Assembly (NCBI RefSeq): GCF_006968745.1
Contig: NZ_CP030120.1
Location: 1 to 64,000 of the forward strand
Length of the DNA stretch: 64,000 nt
Direction: 5' to 3'
From: Brasilonema sennae CENA114
GTDB lineage: Bacteria; Cyanobacteriota; Cyanobacteriia; Cyanobacteriales; Nostocaceae
The translations under genes were made by a program, and so were the position numbers. The stretch's first letter is position 1. The number at the start of each line of letters is the position of its first letter. The notes beneath the pieces are model-generated. The model was not told the origin of the DNA and searched no databases. It saw only the letters and a list, made by a program, of their open reading frames with translations. Below, piece after piece: positions 16,084 through 24,585 of this stretch.

Positions 16084-16662
16084 ATGGCAAAGACACCAGA
16101 ATATCCAATTGTTGTTATCCCAGAGTTAGTTAAAGAGAAAAAACAGTTTACTCCTTTAGTTTTTCCGGACGGACAGGGAGATGCACCAATCGGTGCGAGT
16201 GAAGGGTTGTTTGAAAATGTTCTCAAACATTATTTCGGTGAGATTGTTTTCCCACAACAAGTGATGCTTCCTCCAGGACATCAGTTAGCATATACGGCTG
16301 ATTTTCTTATTGTCGAGCCTAATACGCGCTTACACATAGACCTCGAAGTAGACGAACCTATCTCATTTGCGACTGGGAAGCCTACCCACTGCATTGGTGA
16401 GGACGACTATAGAAACAAGTGTTTTGTTGATGCAAACTGGCTAGTTATTCGGTTTGCAGAGGAACAAGTCTCGTCTCAACCAGAACGCTGCGCTCGGTTT
16501 ATCGCTGGTGCTCTAGCACAACTAACGGGTAACGATACTTATCGTCGTCAACTACTGAATGTAGAGAAGGTTACTCCTATGAAGCAGTGGTCATACCGTC
16601 AGGCATCGAGTTTGAAGAAAAAAGATTACCGCCAGGGTTACCTGCAAGAGAGAAAGAATTAG
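16084..16662 (+). CDS. Possible PD-(D/E)XK-fold nuclease, DUF559-like
   Basis: 192 residues. The central part reads AYTADFLIVE then RLHIDLEVDEP and, after an interval, DDYRNKCFVDANWLVIRFAEEQV. This order (D, then E-x-D, then R-N-x-x-x-x-x-x-W-x-V-I-R-F) matches VSR/DUF559-type restriction-endonuclease folds, in which D and E bind metal. A ribosome site (GAGGAG, ~16070) precedes the ATG. It is followed by a small gene 13 bp downstream, probably an operon. No known system is recognised; substrate unknown. Confidence 0.65.
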   Translation: MAKTPEYPIVVIPELVKEKKQFTPLVFPDGQGDAPIGASEGLFENVLKHYFGEIVFPQQVMLPPGHQLAYTADFLIVEPNTRLHIDLEVDEPISFATGKPTHCIGEDDYRNKCFVDANWLVIRFAEEQVSSQPERCARFIAGALAQLTGNDTYRRQLLNVEKVTPMKQWSYRQASSLKKKDYRQGYLQERKN

Positions 16663-16675
16663 GAGATTTGTCAAG

Positions 16676-17005
16676 ATGAGTAAGTGTACTACATATTACA
16701 TTCAAGCCCAGCAAATAGACCAACTTGTCGAGTATTTTGGCACAACACTAGAAAAACTTACCCCGGTTGATAAGCTGGCATTGCGGGCAACATTAGCATA
16801 TTGGCTGTTTCACTTAGAAGTGGCTGATTTAAGTGAGTATACTTTAAATCATGCTTTAGAAGATACAATGCAGGGATACTCAGAAGACTGCCAAGTTAAC
16901 CTAAAAAAGGCAATTGCAATTTTAGAGGGTATTGGGAGAGGCGAAGCAGAGGGACTAATCGAAGCTCTTACAGATCAACTGCGTTGGCGTAATACAGGAT
17001 ACTAA
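16676..17005 (+). CDS. Small hypothetical protein downstream of the putative nuclease
   Basis: 109 residues, mostly helical, acidic, no signal or membrane segment, no motif I recognise. AGGAG about 10 bp before the ATG at 16676 supports the start. The 13-bp spacing to the nuclease-like gene suggests a two-gene operon in which this could be a partner or inhibitor, an inference from position only. Confidence 0.65.
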   Translation: MSKCTTYYIQAQQIDQLVEYFGTTLEKLTPVDKLALRATLAYWLFHLEVADLSEYTLNHALEDTMQGYSEDCQVNLKKAIAILEGIGRGEAEGLIEALTDQLRWRNTGY

Positions 17006-17159
17006 CCTTCTCTGCCTATACCGAAATTAGTTTAAGTTCCCTTAATCGTTCTTGGAGATTCACTACTTCAACCTCCCAGAATTTTTCCATTGCCACATAG
17101 AGCTTTTCAAACTCTGCTGGCTCGCTTTCTCCAAGGAGGCTTATCGCTTCGCTCCTGGG

Positions 17160-17350
17160 TGTAGGGGTGTAGGGGTGTGGGGGTGTAGGGGAAAGAGTTG
17201 AAAATGTACACCCCGCCCCCAGGAGCAATGGGGTTTAAAACCCCACCGTCAAATACGGTGTCTTTAATCGGTTGGGGTCATTAACCCCAACAGAAGTGCT
17301 TTCCCCCCCCTACACCCTTACACCCTTACACCCTTACACCCCTTCTTCTT
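17160..17350. repeat. Heptamer arrays flanking three hairpins
   Basis: GGTGTAGGGGTGTGG-type units (17160-17190) and CCCTTACA units (17312-17340) flank a near-palindromic run: GGGGTTTAAAACCCC (17230-17244), CACCGT/ACGGTG, and GTTGGGGT/ACCCCAAC (17271-17291, 5-nt loop). A compact repeat module between convergent genes; it may also terminate transcription. Confidence 0.6.
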
Positions 17351-17409
17351 TATTCTTTGCTCAAGTTCAACTTCATCTACTTAATATTTCTCATCTAATT
17401 GGTTAAATG

Positions 17410-17688
17410 CTATTCCGTATTTAACTTATAGGCTAAATAGTTCTTGTGAAGGGAACACTTTTGTTTGGTTGTAGATACTTTATTTTTGCTCTTGTCAGAT
17501 GTCCGAATCTTGGATTTTTCAGTTAATGTTTCGGTTGTTGCTACTGTATGTTTTATAGATGTAGTGCAGTTGCAGTGTTTTTCAAAAGCGACGGATATCT
17601 CTAACAAAAATTGGAAAATAAAGAGACTAGAGAATCCGTAAATAAGAATGAAGAGAAGTCCCGTCAGCATAGACTGTGCTAATTCCAT
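17410..17688 (-). CDS. Small single-span membrane protein, unknown function
   Basis: 92 residues. An N-terminal hydrophobic segment (~7-35) is followed by a short CNC motif and a Lys/Thr/Ser-rich hydrophilic tail. A good ribosome site (CAGGAG, 8-9 bp before the ATG) supports expression. I recognise no family. It lies just left of the transposon and downstream, on the same strand, of the surviving 3' end of the interrupted HNH gene. Confidence 0.55.
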   Translation of the reverse strand: MELAQSMLTGLLFILIYGFSSLFIFQFLLEISVAFEKHCNCTTSIKHTVATTETLTEKSKIRTSDKSKNKVSTTKQKCSLHKNYLAYKLNTE

Positions 17689-17903
17689 GATTCTAACTCC
17701 TGTTGATATAAATAGTAACTAGCTATTTTCTGAAGCGATATCCGAGCTTTCTATTTACATCAAGCGTTAGCTTATGTAGTTGTTAATAGCTACCGCAATT
17801 TCAAACCTAGCAGCTTCAAATCCCAGGTATACCCCTCCAATTCTACAAAATCAACTGGCTACGAATATATCTTCAATTGATTTGTCTTAAATTACTGGTT
17901 TTG

Positions 17904-17975
17904 TTACCACAAAGAGAGTTGTCCTGGTGATATATTTCCCCGTCGTCGCGTATGGAACAGCATGTGACAGCTGCT
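17904..17975 (-). pseudogene. 3' fragment of the HNH endonuclease gene interrupted by the transposon
   Basis: Read on the minus strand in the frame of the 5' fragment (24664-24891), this gives SSCHMLFHTRRRGNISPGQL and then SLW and a TAA stop: 24 codons that restore the expected HNH ending C-x-x-C-H. Joining the two parts at the shared AGCTGCT rebuilds a 99-residue ORF with no frameshift. Confidence 0.88.
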
Positions 17976-17996
17976 TTATATAGACAACAACAACCA

Positions 17997-18080
17997 CTTC
18001 TACAACGTAGAAATAACAACAACAACAGCCCTAATTTTTGCGTTAGGGTAGAAACAAATTAATTTCCACAACGTAGAAAT
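17997..18080. promoter_or_regulatory. Left-end recombinase-type sites L1 and L2
   Basis: L1 CTTCTACAACGTAGAAAT (17997-18014) and L2 TTTCCACAACGTAGAAAT (18063-18080) share 16 of 18 positions; each has TTCTAC/GTAGAA-type dyad symmetry around AAC. L2 overlaps the ATG of the first recombinase gene (18079), so binding there could also repress it. Between them CCCTAA/TTAGGG forms a small hairpin (18027-18047). Confidence 0.6.
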
Positions 18081-19188
18081 GGCCAAGGTAGAATGGGCAA
18101 TATCCCCTCACACAGAAGAACGATTTAGCTGTGTCTTCGACTACCAAACCTGCTTACCCATAGAGCCAATCCAAAGGTTTTTGAACTATTGTAGAAAGCG
18201 ACAATTAGCACCTAACACAGTCAGTACATACGCTTATCGACTGGTAGACTTTTGGCGCTGGCTAGAATCCAAATCTCTCAACTGGTATGAGGTTGGGTTA
18301 AATGAATTGGCAGACTTTGTGAATTGGTACTTGCTAGGTGGTGAAGTTGAAGCAATCTCAGAAAATGTTAGAGAAATTGTTGCCAAAAGGAGTCCTCGCA
18401 CTGTCAATCAAGCAGTCACCGCCATCCTTGAATTCTATACCTATCACACAATTGAGGGCAGGATTGAGGAAAAACATTTCACGAAACTAACGCACGGTTG
18501 GGGAAAACGAGGAGGCTTTCTTAGAGGAATCGCTAAAAGCAATCCACAAAAGAGCAAACGCATCAAAATAAAAGAACCGAAACTCTTCGGTGGTTGTCTA
18601 CTAGATGAAGAAGTCGCAGCCTTAGCCAACGCCTGTACAACTTATCGAGACAGGTTAATTATCATGCTGCTGCGCTCAACAGGAGTGCGGCGGGGAGAAC
18701 TGTTAGGATTACACCTGGAAGATGTGAAAGACTTAGATGTCAGTGGACGCATTCGGATTGTACGCAGAGAAGACAATCCTAATCGCGCAATGGCTAAAGG
18801 AAGAGAACGAGAAATCCCCATTCTTTTCCAACGGTCAGCTATTCAAGAGACCTTTCATGCCTACTTATTAGAAGAATATCCGCATAGAGCCGAAACTTTG
18901 GGACATGGAATGTTATTCGTCAATTTATCAGGTAAGTGGGTAGGACAAGCGATGTCTTTAGTTCGCTTAAATAAATTATTTGACCAACTCCATAAACGAA
19001 CAGGAATTAAAGCACATCCGCACTTATTTCGCCATACCTTCGCTACTAGAATGCTGCAAGATAATTATCTTGACCAATATGTACAACAGCTTTTAGGACA
19101 TCGTTCAATTGTCACAACGAAAGACATTTACAGTCATGTTCTTGATGAAATGACCCTAGAGCAATACTTAAGAGAAGAAGAAAATTAA
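18079..19188 (+). CDS. tnpA: Tyrosine recombinase, TnpA-like
   Basis: 369 residues. A SAM-like DNA-binding N-domain (~25-120, with NTVSTYAYRLVDFWRWLESK) precedes the catalytic domain: Arg in STGVRRGELLGLHLEDV (~209), Lys in the beta-hairpin region, box II HLFRHTFATRML (~315), LGHRS and the nucleophile Tyr in TTKDIYSHV (~354). All catalytic residues (R, K, H-x-x-R, H, Y) appear present. It corresponds to TnpA of Tn554-type transposons. Its stop (TAA) overlaps the ATG of the next recombinase by one base (TAATG), implying translational coupling. Confidence 0.93.
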   Translation: MAKVEWAISPHTEERFSCVFDYQTCLPIEPIQRFLNYCRKRQLAPNTVSTYAYRLVDFWRWLESKSLNWYEVGLNELADFVNWYLLGGEVEAISENVREIVAKRSPRTVNQAVTAILEFYTYHTIEGRIEEKHFTKLTHGWGKRGGFLRGIAKSNPQKSKRIKIKEPKLFGGCLLDEEVAALANACTTYRDRLIIMLLRSTGVRRGELLGLHLEDVKDLDVSGRIRIVRREDNPNRAMAKGREREIPILFQRSAIQETFHAYLLEEYPHRAETLGHGMLFVNLSGKWVGQAMSLVRLNKLFDQLHKRTGIKAHPHLFRHTFATRMLQDNYLDQYVQQLLGHRSIVTTKDIYSHVLDEMTLEQYLREEEN

Positions 19189-20654
19189 TGGCTTCAGCAT
19201 TTACCTCAGAGACATTACATGAGCGAATTGCACTCTCTGAGTTAGGGAAACAGTGGATTAATGACCCTTTAATGAATCAAGATGTTTGGTCACTGTTAGA
19301 GTTAGGTTATAGCCAAGAAGAATGTCGAATTAATGGACATTATCATCTCTACTTTCACAAGTTTTCACTCCCTTGGTTAAAACATCTGACCCAACTAACC
19401 ATTAAAGCCAGCATTCGAGAGCGATATTCCCTCGGTCGTATTATTCATCGCCTTGGCTGTTTAAACCATTTAGATCGTTTTTTATGTAATCATGGATATA
19501 CACAACCCCAATCTTTGACAGAAGCACTCCTCCATCAATTTATTAGCGAAATTAATAGCGGTAATCGTCAGAATGCGATTGCTTATGCCCTCAATCTTTG
19601 GAAAGAAGAACAGTGGCTAGAAATTTCCTTTATCCCCATCAAACTTAAACAAAATTCTCCTAAAATCGAGACAATTCCAGAGGAAGTACTTTACCAAATC
19701 TACGAAAAATTTGACTTATTCCCCCCGACAATTGAAAGACTGTTTCGCTTGCAATTGGTTTTAGGTTGCCGCATTGGAGAAATTCTCACTATGCCACGCC
19801 ATAGCCTCAAACAGGAAGGCGACAAATGGTTGTTACTACGTTGGTTTGAAAAACGCAAACACTGGCGATTTGTTCAGATTCATCCTAAGGTAGCCGAATT
19901 AGTTCAAGAACAGCAGAGATTCCTCGATGCTCAATTTGGAAGAGATTTTGAATTCGATAAACTATTTTGTACCGTTTATAGTCCCCAAAAAAGTATTCCT
20001 TGGGCTGACAGAGAATTAGATACAGTACTGTGCTATCAACCCCAAACAATTACCAGATTGAGAATTAGTACCTGGCTAACTAATTTTCGAGAGGTAGCAG
20101 ACTTAAAAGACAAACATGGCAACAGATTTAAACTAACTAGCCATATGTTTCGTCGCACAAAAGCCAGCATTATGGCTCATTGTGAAGTAGAGGATGAATA
20201 TATCGCTGCCGTACTAGGTCACAGTTCCTTAGATATGCTACCTCATTATCGTCAGCGTTCGCTTATCAGGTTAGAAAAAGAAGCTAATCTCAAAGGTTAT
20301 GTAGATATGTATGGTCGAGTTACTTCTTTTAAACCAAGAAAAACTAGGTATGAAAAATTAGCTAATCTCCTCAAAGTTAGTACCCCCTTGGGAGAATGTC
20401 ATCGTCCTACCATGTTAGGAGATTGTCAACATCGCTATGCCTGTCTAAGCTGTCCTCATCATCGCGTAACACCCGAAGATAAATCACAGTTAGAAGCTGA
20501 CTTGAAGCGCTTACAGCAAGACCATTATCAAGCGCAAAAAAATGGACAGTCAAGACGAGTGACTGAGATTAATAACTTATTAGCTTTAATCCAAAAACGT
20601 CTTGACGGTTTGTCAGAATTACAACATCTTCAAGAGCATAAAACTAATGGGTAA
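19188..20654 (+). CDS. tnpB: Tyrosine recombinase, TnpB-like, with C-terminal Cys/His cluster
   Basis: 488 residues. Catalytic motifs: Arg in LGCRIGEILTMPR (~199), box II SHMFRRTKASIMAH (~319), LGHSSLDML and Tyr in PHYRQRS (~354). After the catalytic domain a Cys/His cluster (GECHRPTMLGDCQHRYACL, then SCPHH, ~403-428) resembles the zinc-binding tail of Tn554-type TnpB proteins, followed by a coiled coil (~430-485). It overlaps tnpA by one base and the third recombinase gene by 8 bp when that gene starts at 20647. The three proteins are therefore likely made together. Confidence 0.92.
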   Translation: MASAFTSETLHERIALSELGKQWINDPLMNQDVWSLLELGYSQEECRINGHYHLYFHKFSLPWLKHLTQLTIKASIRERYSLGRIIHRLGCLNHLDRFLCNHGYTQPQSLTEALLHQFISEINSGNRQNAIAYALNLWKEEQWLEISFIPIKLKQNSPKIETIPEEVLYQIYEKFDLFPPTIERLFRLQLVLGCRIGEILTMPRHSLKQEGDKWLLLRWFEKRKHWRFVQIHPKVAELVQEQQRFLDAQFGRDFEFDKLFCTVYSPQKSIPWADRELDTVLCYQPQTITRLRISTWLTNFREVADLKDKHGNRFKLTSHMFRRTKASIMAHCEVEDEYIAAVLGHSSLDMLPHYRQRSLIRLEKEANLKGYVDMYGRVTSFKPRKTRYEKLANLLKVSTPLGECHRPTMLGDCQHRYACLSCPHHRVTPEDKSQLEADLKRLQQDHYQAQKNGQSRRVTEINNLLALIQKRLDGLSELQHLQEHKTNG

Positions 20655-22761
20655 ACGCAAGCATCCACCAATTTCAATTCACCAAACCCTTGACGGTACT
20701 TTACAAGTAAATTGGTCAGAGAACTATAATCATGAATTCGTTTGTCTCCTTTGTAATCGCGGACGATTGAGCCATTTTTATTACGATAAGACAACACTGT
20801 GTCAAATTCAATTAAGCTGTGAAGCTTGCCACAAATCCACTCCCCTCTCTTGTCAACTGAGAAAGTCACCACCCATCTCAATTCATCAAACGCTTGACGG
20901 TATTTTACAAGTAAATTGGCAAACAGATTATGCTGGCGAGTTTATTTGTCCCAACTGCAACCAGGGAAAAATTAACAATTTTCATCACTCTCAAAAACCA
21001 ATTTGTAAACTGAGACTTAAATGTGATTCATGCTCTCAGATCACCAACTTAACTTGTGAAGTTCCTCAACACCCACCTATCTCAATTCACCAGACCCTTA
21101 ACGGTACTTTACAAGTCAATTGGAAGACAGATTATGCTGGTGAGTTTATCTGTCCTCATTGCCATCAGGGACAACTCAACAGATTTTCTTACTCGAAAGG
21201 ATCTGTTTGCAAACTGAGATTGGGATGTGATTTTTGTCATCAAGTAACATACCTGACTGGTAAATTTAAACATTTACCAATTTCCATTCACCAAACTCTT
21301 CAAGGAACTCTATCAGTCAATTGGGCAGAACAGTATGTTGGCGAATTTATTTGTCCTCAGTGTAATCAAGGACAAATAAGCAAATTTCATTATGACGATG
21401 GACTTAGTTGTCAACTCAAACTAGGATGTAACTCTTGCTCCCTTAAGACTCTGCTTTGTTGTCAAGTTCCACCTCAGTTTCACAGTTATCGCCAGCATTT
21501 AGTTTGTCCTAATCCCCTGTGCCATCAAATTGGCCCTGATGGACAGAAAGGATGGATTTACGAGACCTTTGGGACGAGTAGCAGCCAGAGTAATTGTCGC
21601 TGTTACTTCTGCCACATAAATTTTCACCCTAACGCCACAAGTTATGGCAGTTGGGTTGGGTATCAACAACAAGAAACTTTATTAAATTTCTGTTTTGATG
21701 ATGATGTTTGGGATTTTCGCCATTTTATCAAAAACCCACCCGTGAAAATCCTTAACTTTAAGTCAATTAAACCTGAGTGGTTTCGTGTCCTAGTCAAGCA
21801 ATATCTATATTCTTTACTCAAATCAGGTAGGTATTCTGCTAGCGCAAAACCGATGAATTCTCTAGTGACTTTGCGTCAGTTTAGTCAAATTTTGAAGCAA
21901 CATCATGTCCACCAACTCCCTGATATTAAGCGAGAACTCATCTTAACCTTTCTCGACCTCAATCAAAGTAACTGTAATCGAACCATTCGAGAAAAGCTAT
22001 ATATCCTCAAAGATTTTTTTGATTTTTTAGGATTAGAATCTCAAAGCTTAGTTCGTCATCGAGATATTCCTAAACAGACAATTCAGGACGTGGATTGGTT
22101 GGATGAAATCACCCGTCAAGGAATTAAACAGCATCTCGATAAAATTCCTGCTCCTGTTGCTCGTCACTACTTAGTGCAAGAATATACGGCTGCTCGTCCA
22201 GCAGATATCTGTCAGATGGCTTTTGATTGTTTAGTTGAAGAAAATGGTCAATGGTATATCAAGTTTTATCAGCATAAAGTGGAACGATGGCACAGACTAC
22301 CTGCTTCTCGTGAGATTAGACGAGTTATTGAACAACAACAGCAATGGATTAGGAAAACCTTAGGTTCAGATTACTCCTATCTGTTTTGTCATTTTAGAAG
22401 TATTAAACAGAGTTCTTACCCATCATTTTCTAGCATCAAACCATTACCCAAACCCCCGCAAGTAACAGCAGATGAAAACTCAATGGTTCGTCTTATTCGT
22501 CTGTTGATAGAGCAAGAAGACATCCGTGATAGCAATGGTATTAGACCCTACTTTACAGGTAAGATTACCCGCGCTAGTCGCCTGCAAGAAGTGAGGGCTA
22601 AACATGGAATGGAAGCAGCTCAACTCTATGCTGACCACCTCAGTAGTGAAACGACATTTCAGCACTATGCGCCTCCCACTAGGGAGCAAGTAGCGGCAGT
22701 AGATTTACCTTTTCAGGAACTTCTACTGAATTCACAAAACCGCTTCCTCCCGCTTCATTAA
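20647..22761 (+). CDS. Third tyrosine recombinase with four N-terminal zinc-ribbon-like repeats, truncated C-terminus
   Basis: 704 residues from the ATG at 20647 (an upstream in-frame start at 20602 gives 719, but 20647 overlaps the tnpB stop as ATGGGTAA). Residues ~5-270 are four repeats of ~65 residues, each starting like PPISIHQTLDGTLQVNW and holding two C-x2-C-type pairs; a further Cys pair set follows (~280-325). The recombinase domain runs from ~370 to 690: Arg in YTAARPADICQM, GKITRASRLQEV at box II (the usual His of H-x-x-R is Arg), DHLSS, and Tyr in FQHYAPP. The ORF stops at FLPLH where a hairpin element begins; its natural C-terminus continues at 22916. Confidence 0.85.
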   Translation: MGKRKHPPISIHQTLDGTLQVNWSENYNHEFVCLLCNRGRLSHFYYDKTTLCQIQLSCEACHKSTPLSCQLRKSPPISIHQTLDGILQVNWQTDYAGEFICPNCNQGKINNFHHSQKPICKLRLKCDSCSQITNLTCEVPQHPPISIHQTLNGTLQVNWKTDYAGEFICPHCHQGQLNRFSYSKGSVCKLRLGCDFCHQVTYLTGKFKHLPISIHQTLQGTLSVNWAEQYVGEFICPQCNQGQISKFHYDDGLSCQLKLGCNSCSLKTLLCCQVPPQFHSYRQHLVCPNPLCHQIGPDGQKGWIYETFGTSSSQSNCRCYFCHINFHPNATSYGSWVGYQQQETLLNFCFDDDVWDFRHFIKNPPVKILNFKSIKPEWFRVLVKQYLYSLLKSGRYSASAKPMNSLVTLRQFSQILKQHHVHQLPDIKRELILTFLDLNQSNCNRTIREKLYILKDFFDFLGLESQSLVRHRDIPKQTIQDVDWLDEITRQGIKQHLDKIPAPVARHYLVQEYTAARPADICQMAFDCLVEENGQWYIKFYQHKVERWHRLPASREIRRVIEQQQQWIRKTLGSDYSYLFCHFRSIKQSSYPSFSSIKPLPKPPQVTADENSMVRLIRLLIEQEDIRDSNGIRPYFTGKITRASRLQEVRAKHGMEAAQLYADHLSSETTFQHYAPPTREQVAAVDLPFQELLLNSQNRFLPLH

Positions 22762-22765
22762 AACC

Positions 22766-22906
22766 GGAAAAATCTGCCAGCCTCATTACTAATTAGTTGG
22801 TTTAGCGCCAACGATCTGGGCGGAAAAATCGCCCAAACCTGAGATTTTGATGGTATGCAGGAGTATTTATACATGGGCGATTTTTCCGGAGGCTGGCAGA
22901 TTTTTC
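22766..22906. mobile_element. MITE-like nested hairpin element inserted in the third recombinase gene
   Basis: Outer inverted repeats of 18 bp match perfectly (GAAAAATCTGCCAGCCTC at 22767-22784; its complement at 22889-22906), and inner repeats of 15 bp match perfectly (CGGAAAAATCGCCCA at 22821-22835; complement at 22874-22888). The 141-bp unit separates FLP from WQTLPESLL of what looks like one continuous recombinase C-terminus. Confidence 0.75.
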
Positions 22907-22915
22907 TACGTTTAG

Positions 22916-23263
22916 ACCCAACCCTGGCAAACCTTACCTGAAAGTCTTCTCAAAAACCCAAGAGCCTACGAACTCGACCTGGAAATTTCACCTCGTTTGG
23001 CGGTTTATGGTCACTGCACCCTTGACCCCAAAACAAACTGTATCTACAACCTCTATCCCAAATGTTACGGCTGTGGTAGTTTCCGCCCCAGTACAAACAA
23101 ATTACCTCTTTATGAACGGCAATATGCTGGAGAACAGAAACGCATGGAGTCAGCTAAACAAGCCGGGGCTGCCCTCGCCTATTCTGAATCCAAGGCTACC
23201 CTAGAAGCAATGGATAAATGGCTATCAGATTTGAGGAGAGTTGCTAATGGCGAAGCAACTTAA
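22916..23263 (+). pseudogene. Detached C-terminal zinc-binding part of the third recombinase
   Basis: An open frame without an ATG runs from a TAG at 22913 and reads WQTLPESLLKNPRAYELDL, then PRLAVYGHCTLDP, CYGCGSFRP and a helical tail ending RRVANGEAT. The Cys pattern C-x-L-D-P ... C-x-x-C-G-x-F-R-P followed by a helix is the normal ending of this recombinase class. A TTG at 22997 could start an 88-residue product. Best read as the former end of the upstream gene; it might still be expressed as a separate subunit, since the reading frame is intact. Confidence 0.7.
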
Positions 23264-24185
23264 TCGGGAAAAACAGGCTGCTGTCCTTCGGTCAGCTCAA
23301 CAAAAGCGAAAACAGCACAAACGTGAACAAGTGTTTCGCGCTATTGAAGAGATTCAAAAAAGCGGTAAACCCTTGACCTTCCCCAATATTGCTAAGGTGG
23401 CTGGCTGTTCCATTTCCTACCTCTACAAATGGACAGAATTAACTGAATACATTCATGATTTACAATCGCGAAAAACACAACAACTCAACTCATTAGAGGA
23501 GAAACAACCTGGACCCCATAGCCTCAAAACTCTCTCTGAAGTATTCAAGCAACGGATTCGAGAACTGGAGGCTGAAAATAAAGAATTAAAGCGACAGAAT
23601 CAGAACTTGAGGGGTCATGTTGCTGAAATCTTCGAGTTGAGATCCGAATGTGAAAGACTGCGAACACAAATTAAGCATTTGACCACACCTGAATCATCCC
23701 CAAAAGTTGTTTCTTTGAACTCGGTTCCCAACAAGTCTGATAGTGCCGAATTCAAGAATCTATCTCAAGAGATTACTCGTTTAATTACCGAAATGGGCAT
23801 CAAAATCGGTGTTAGATTAAAACAGGAAATAGCCAAACATGAGCCAGAGAGGGTGAAGTTGGCAATATCCGCCTTCAGGCAGTACCGAAGCCATAACAGC
23901 ATTGAGAGTCCCGGCGCTTGCTTGCTGGCAATGATTCGTGATGAAGCTGAACCTAATGTTCCTCAGAAGGCGATGACTCCTCTTGAGGATGAGTTTGAAC
24001 GTTGGTATCGTCAGGCTATTGAGAGTGGTTTCTGTCAGGATGTTCCGAAAAAATATTTACCTATACAGCAAGGAGAAATTTTGGTTAGAGTCAGTAATGA
24101 TGAATTTTTATCAGGTTATGAACTACTCTCCTGGCGAATAGCTAAAGCGAAAATGGAAGATAATGAGAATTCATCAATATCTTGA
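23247..24185 (+). CDS. DUF6262/TnpC-like helper with coiled coil and replication-protein-like C-terminus
   Basis: 312 residues from the ATG at 23247, which has GGAGAG 6-7 bp upstream and overlaps the previous frame. Residues ~30-75 form a helix-turn-helix (FPNIAKVAGCSISYLYKW), as in DUF6262/TnpC proteins that accompany Tn554-type recombinases. Residues ~90-145 are a heptad coiled coil (RIRELEAENKELKRQNQNL). Residues ~170-310 (KLAISAFRQYRSHNSIESPG, then FERWYRQAIESGF) resemble the C-terminal domain of cyanobacterial plasmid-type replication proteins. TnpC helps orient or stimulate Tn554 transposition; the extra domain is unusual. Confidence 0.75.
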   Translation: MAKQLNREKQAAVLRSAQQKRKQHKREQVFRAIEEIQKSGKPLTFPNIAKVAGCSISYLYKWTELTEYIHDLQSRKTQQLNSLEEKQPGPHSLKTLSEVFKQRIRELEAENKELKRQNQNLRGHVAEIFELRSECERLRTQIKHLTTPESSPKVVSLNSVPNKSDSAEFKNLSQEITRLITEMGIKIGVRLKQEIAKHEPERVKLAISAFRQYRSHNSIESPGACLLAMIRDEAEPNVPQKAMTPLEDEFERWYRQAIESGFCQDVPKKYLPIQQGEILVRVSNDEFLSGYELLSWRIAKAKMEDNENSSIS

Positions 24186-24443
24186 CTCAGGGTCAACTCT
24201 TTTATACCCTCGCTTGGACCTTCGCTCTTGCAGCTTGTAGTAAGTTATTAAAGCAGCTTGATAATCTTTGCAATCTAAATCTTTTGACTTGCCGAATCCT
24301 CGATAGATGGCACTGCCCCAAGTTTTGGTGATAATCCACTCTCCAAATAGGTTTTGGCAAAGGGTTAAGGTGTAGAATCGGGTATCTCTTTGCCACTTCG
24401 ATTTCAGCCATTTGTCAAGTTCGTAGGCAATTTTTACAGTCAT
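24174..24443 (-). CDS. WGR-domain protein, transposon cargo
   Basis: 89 residues from the ATG at 24443 (the frame is open further upstream to 24533, but that part does not look coding). The phrases RFYTLTLCQNLFGEWIITKT, WGSAIYRGFGKS and KLQERRSKRGYKRV match the WGR fold found in PARPs and bacterial DNA-binding proteins (F-G-x-W ... W-G ... G ... K-x-x-x-G-Y). It points against the recombinase genes and overlaps the 3' end of the helper gene by 12 bp. It is the only gene in the element not tied to recombination. Confidence 0.65.
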   Translation of the reverse strand: MTVKIAYELDKWLKSKWQRDTRFYTLTLCQNLFGEWIITKTWGSAIYRGFGKSKDLDCKDYQAALITYYKLQERRSKRGYKRVDPESRY

Positions 24444-24585
24444 CTCAACCACGTTTTTGCTGATCCGGGAGCAAGAATCTATCAACACAATGATTTTAAT
24501 AATTAGGCACCCAAAAGTGCGGTACTGAGTCAAAAATACCAGTTACATTTTGTAAATTTTTCTGTTTTTTGAAAAAGGAGTTAAC

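Noticed and set aside
17016..17228. Minus-strand ORF of 70 codons
   Set aside because: Its first half is coded by tandem heptamer repeats and its only start is a TTG without a ribosome site. The C-terminal 40 residues look protein-like, so it may be the tail of a lost gene, but this is not enough to call.
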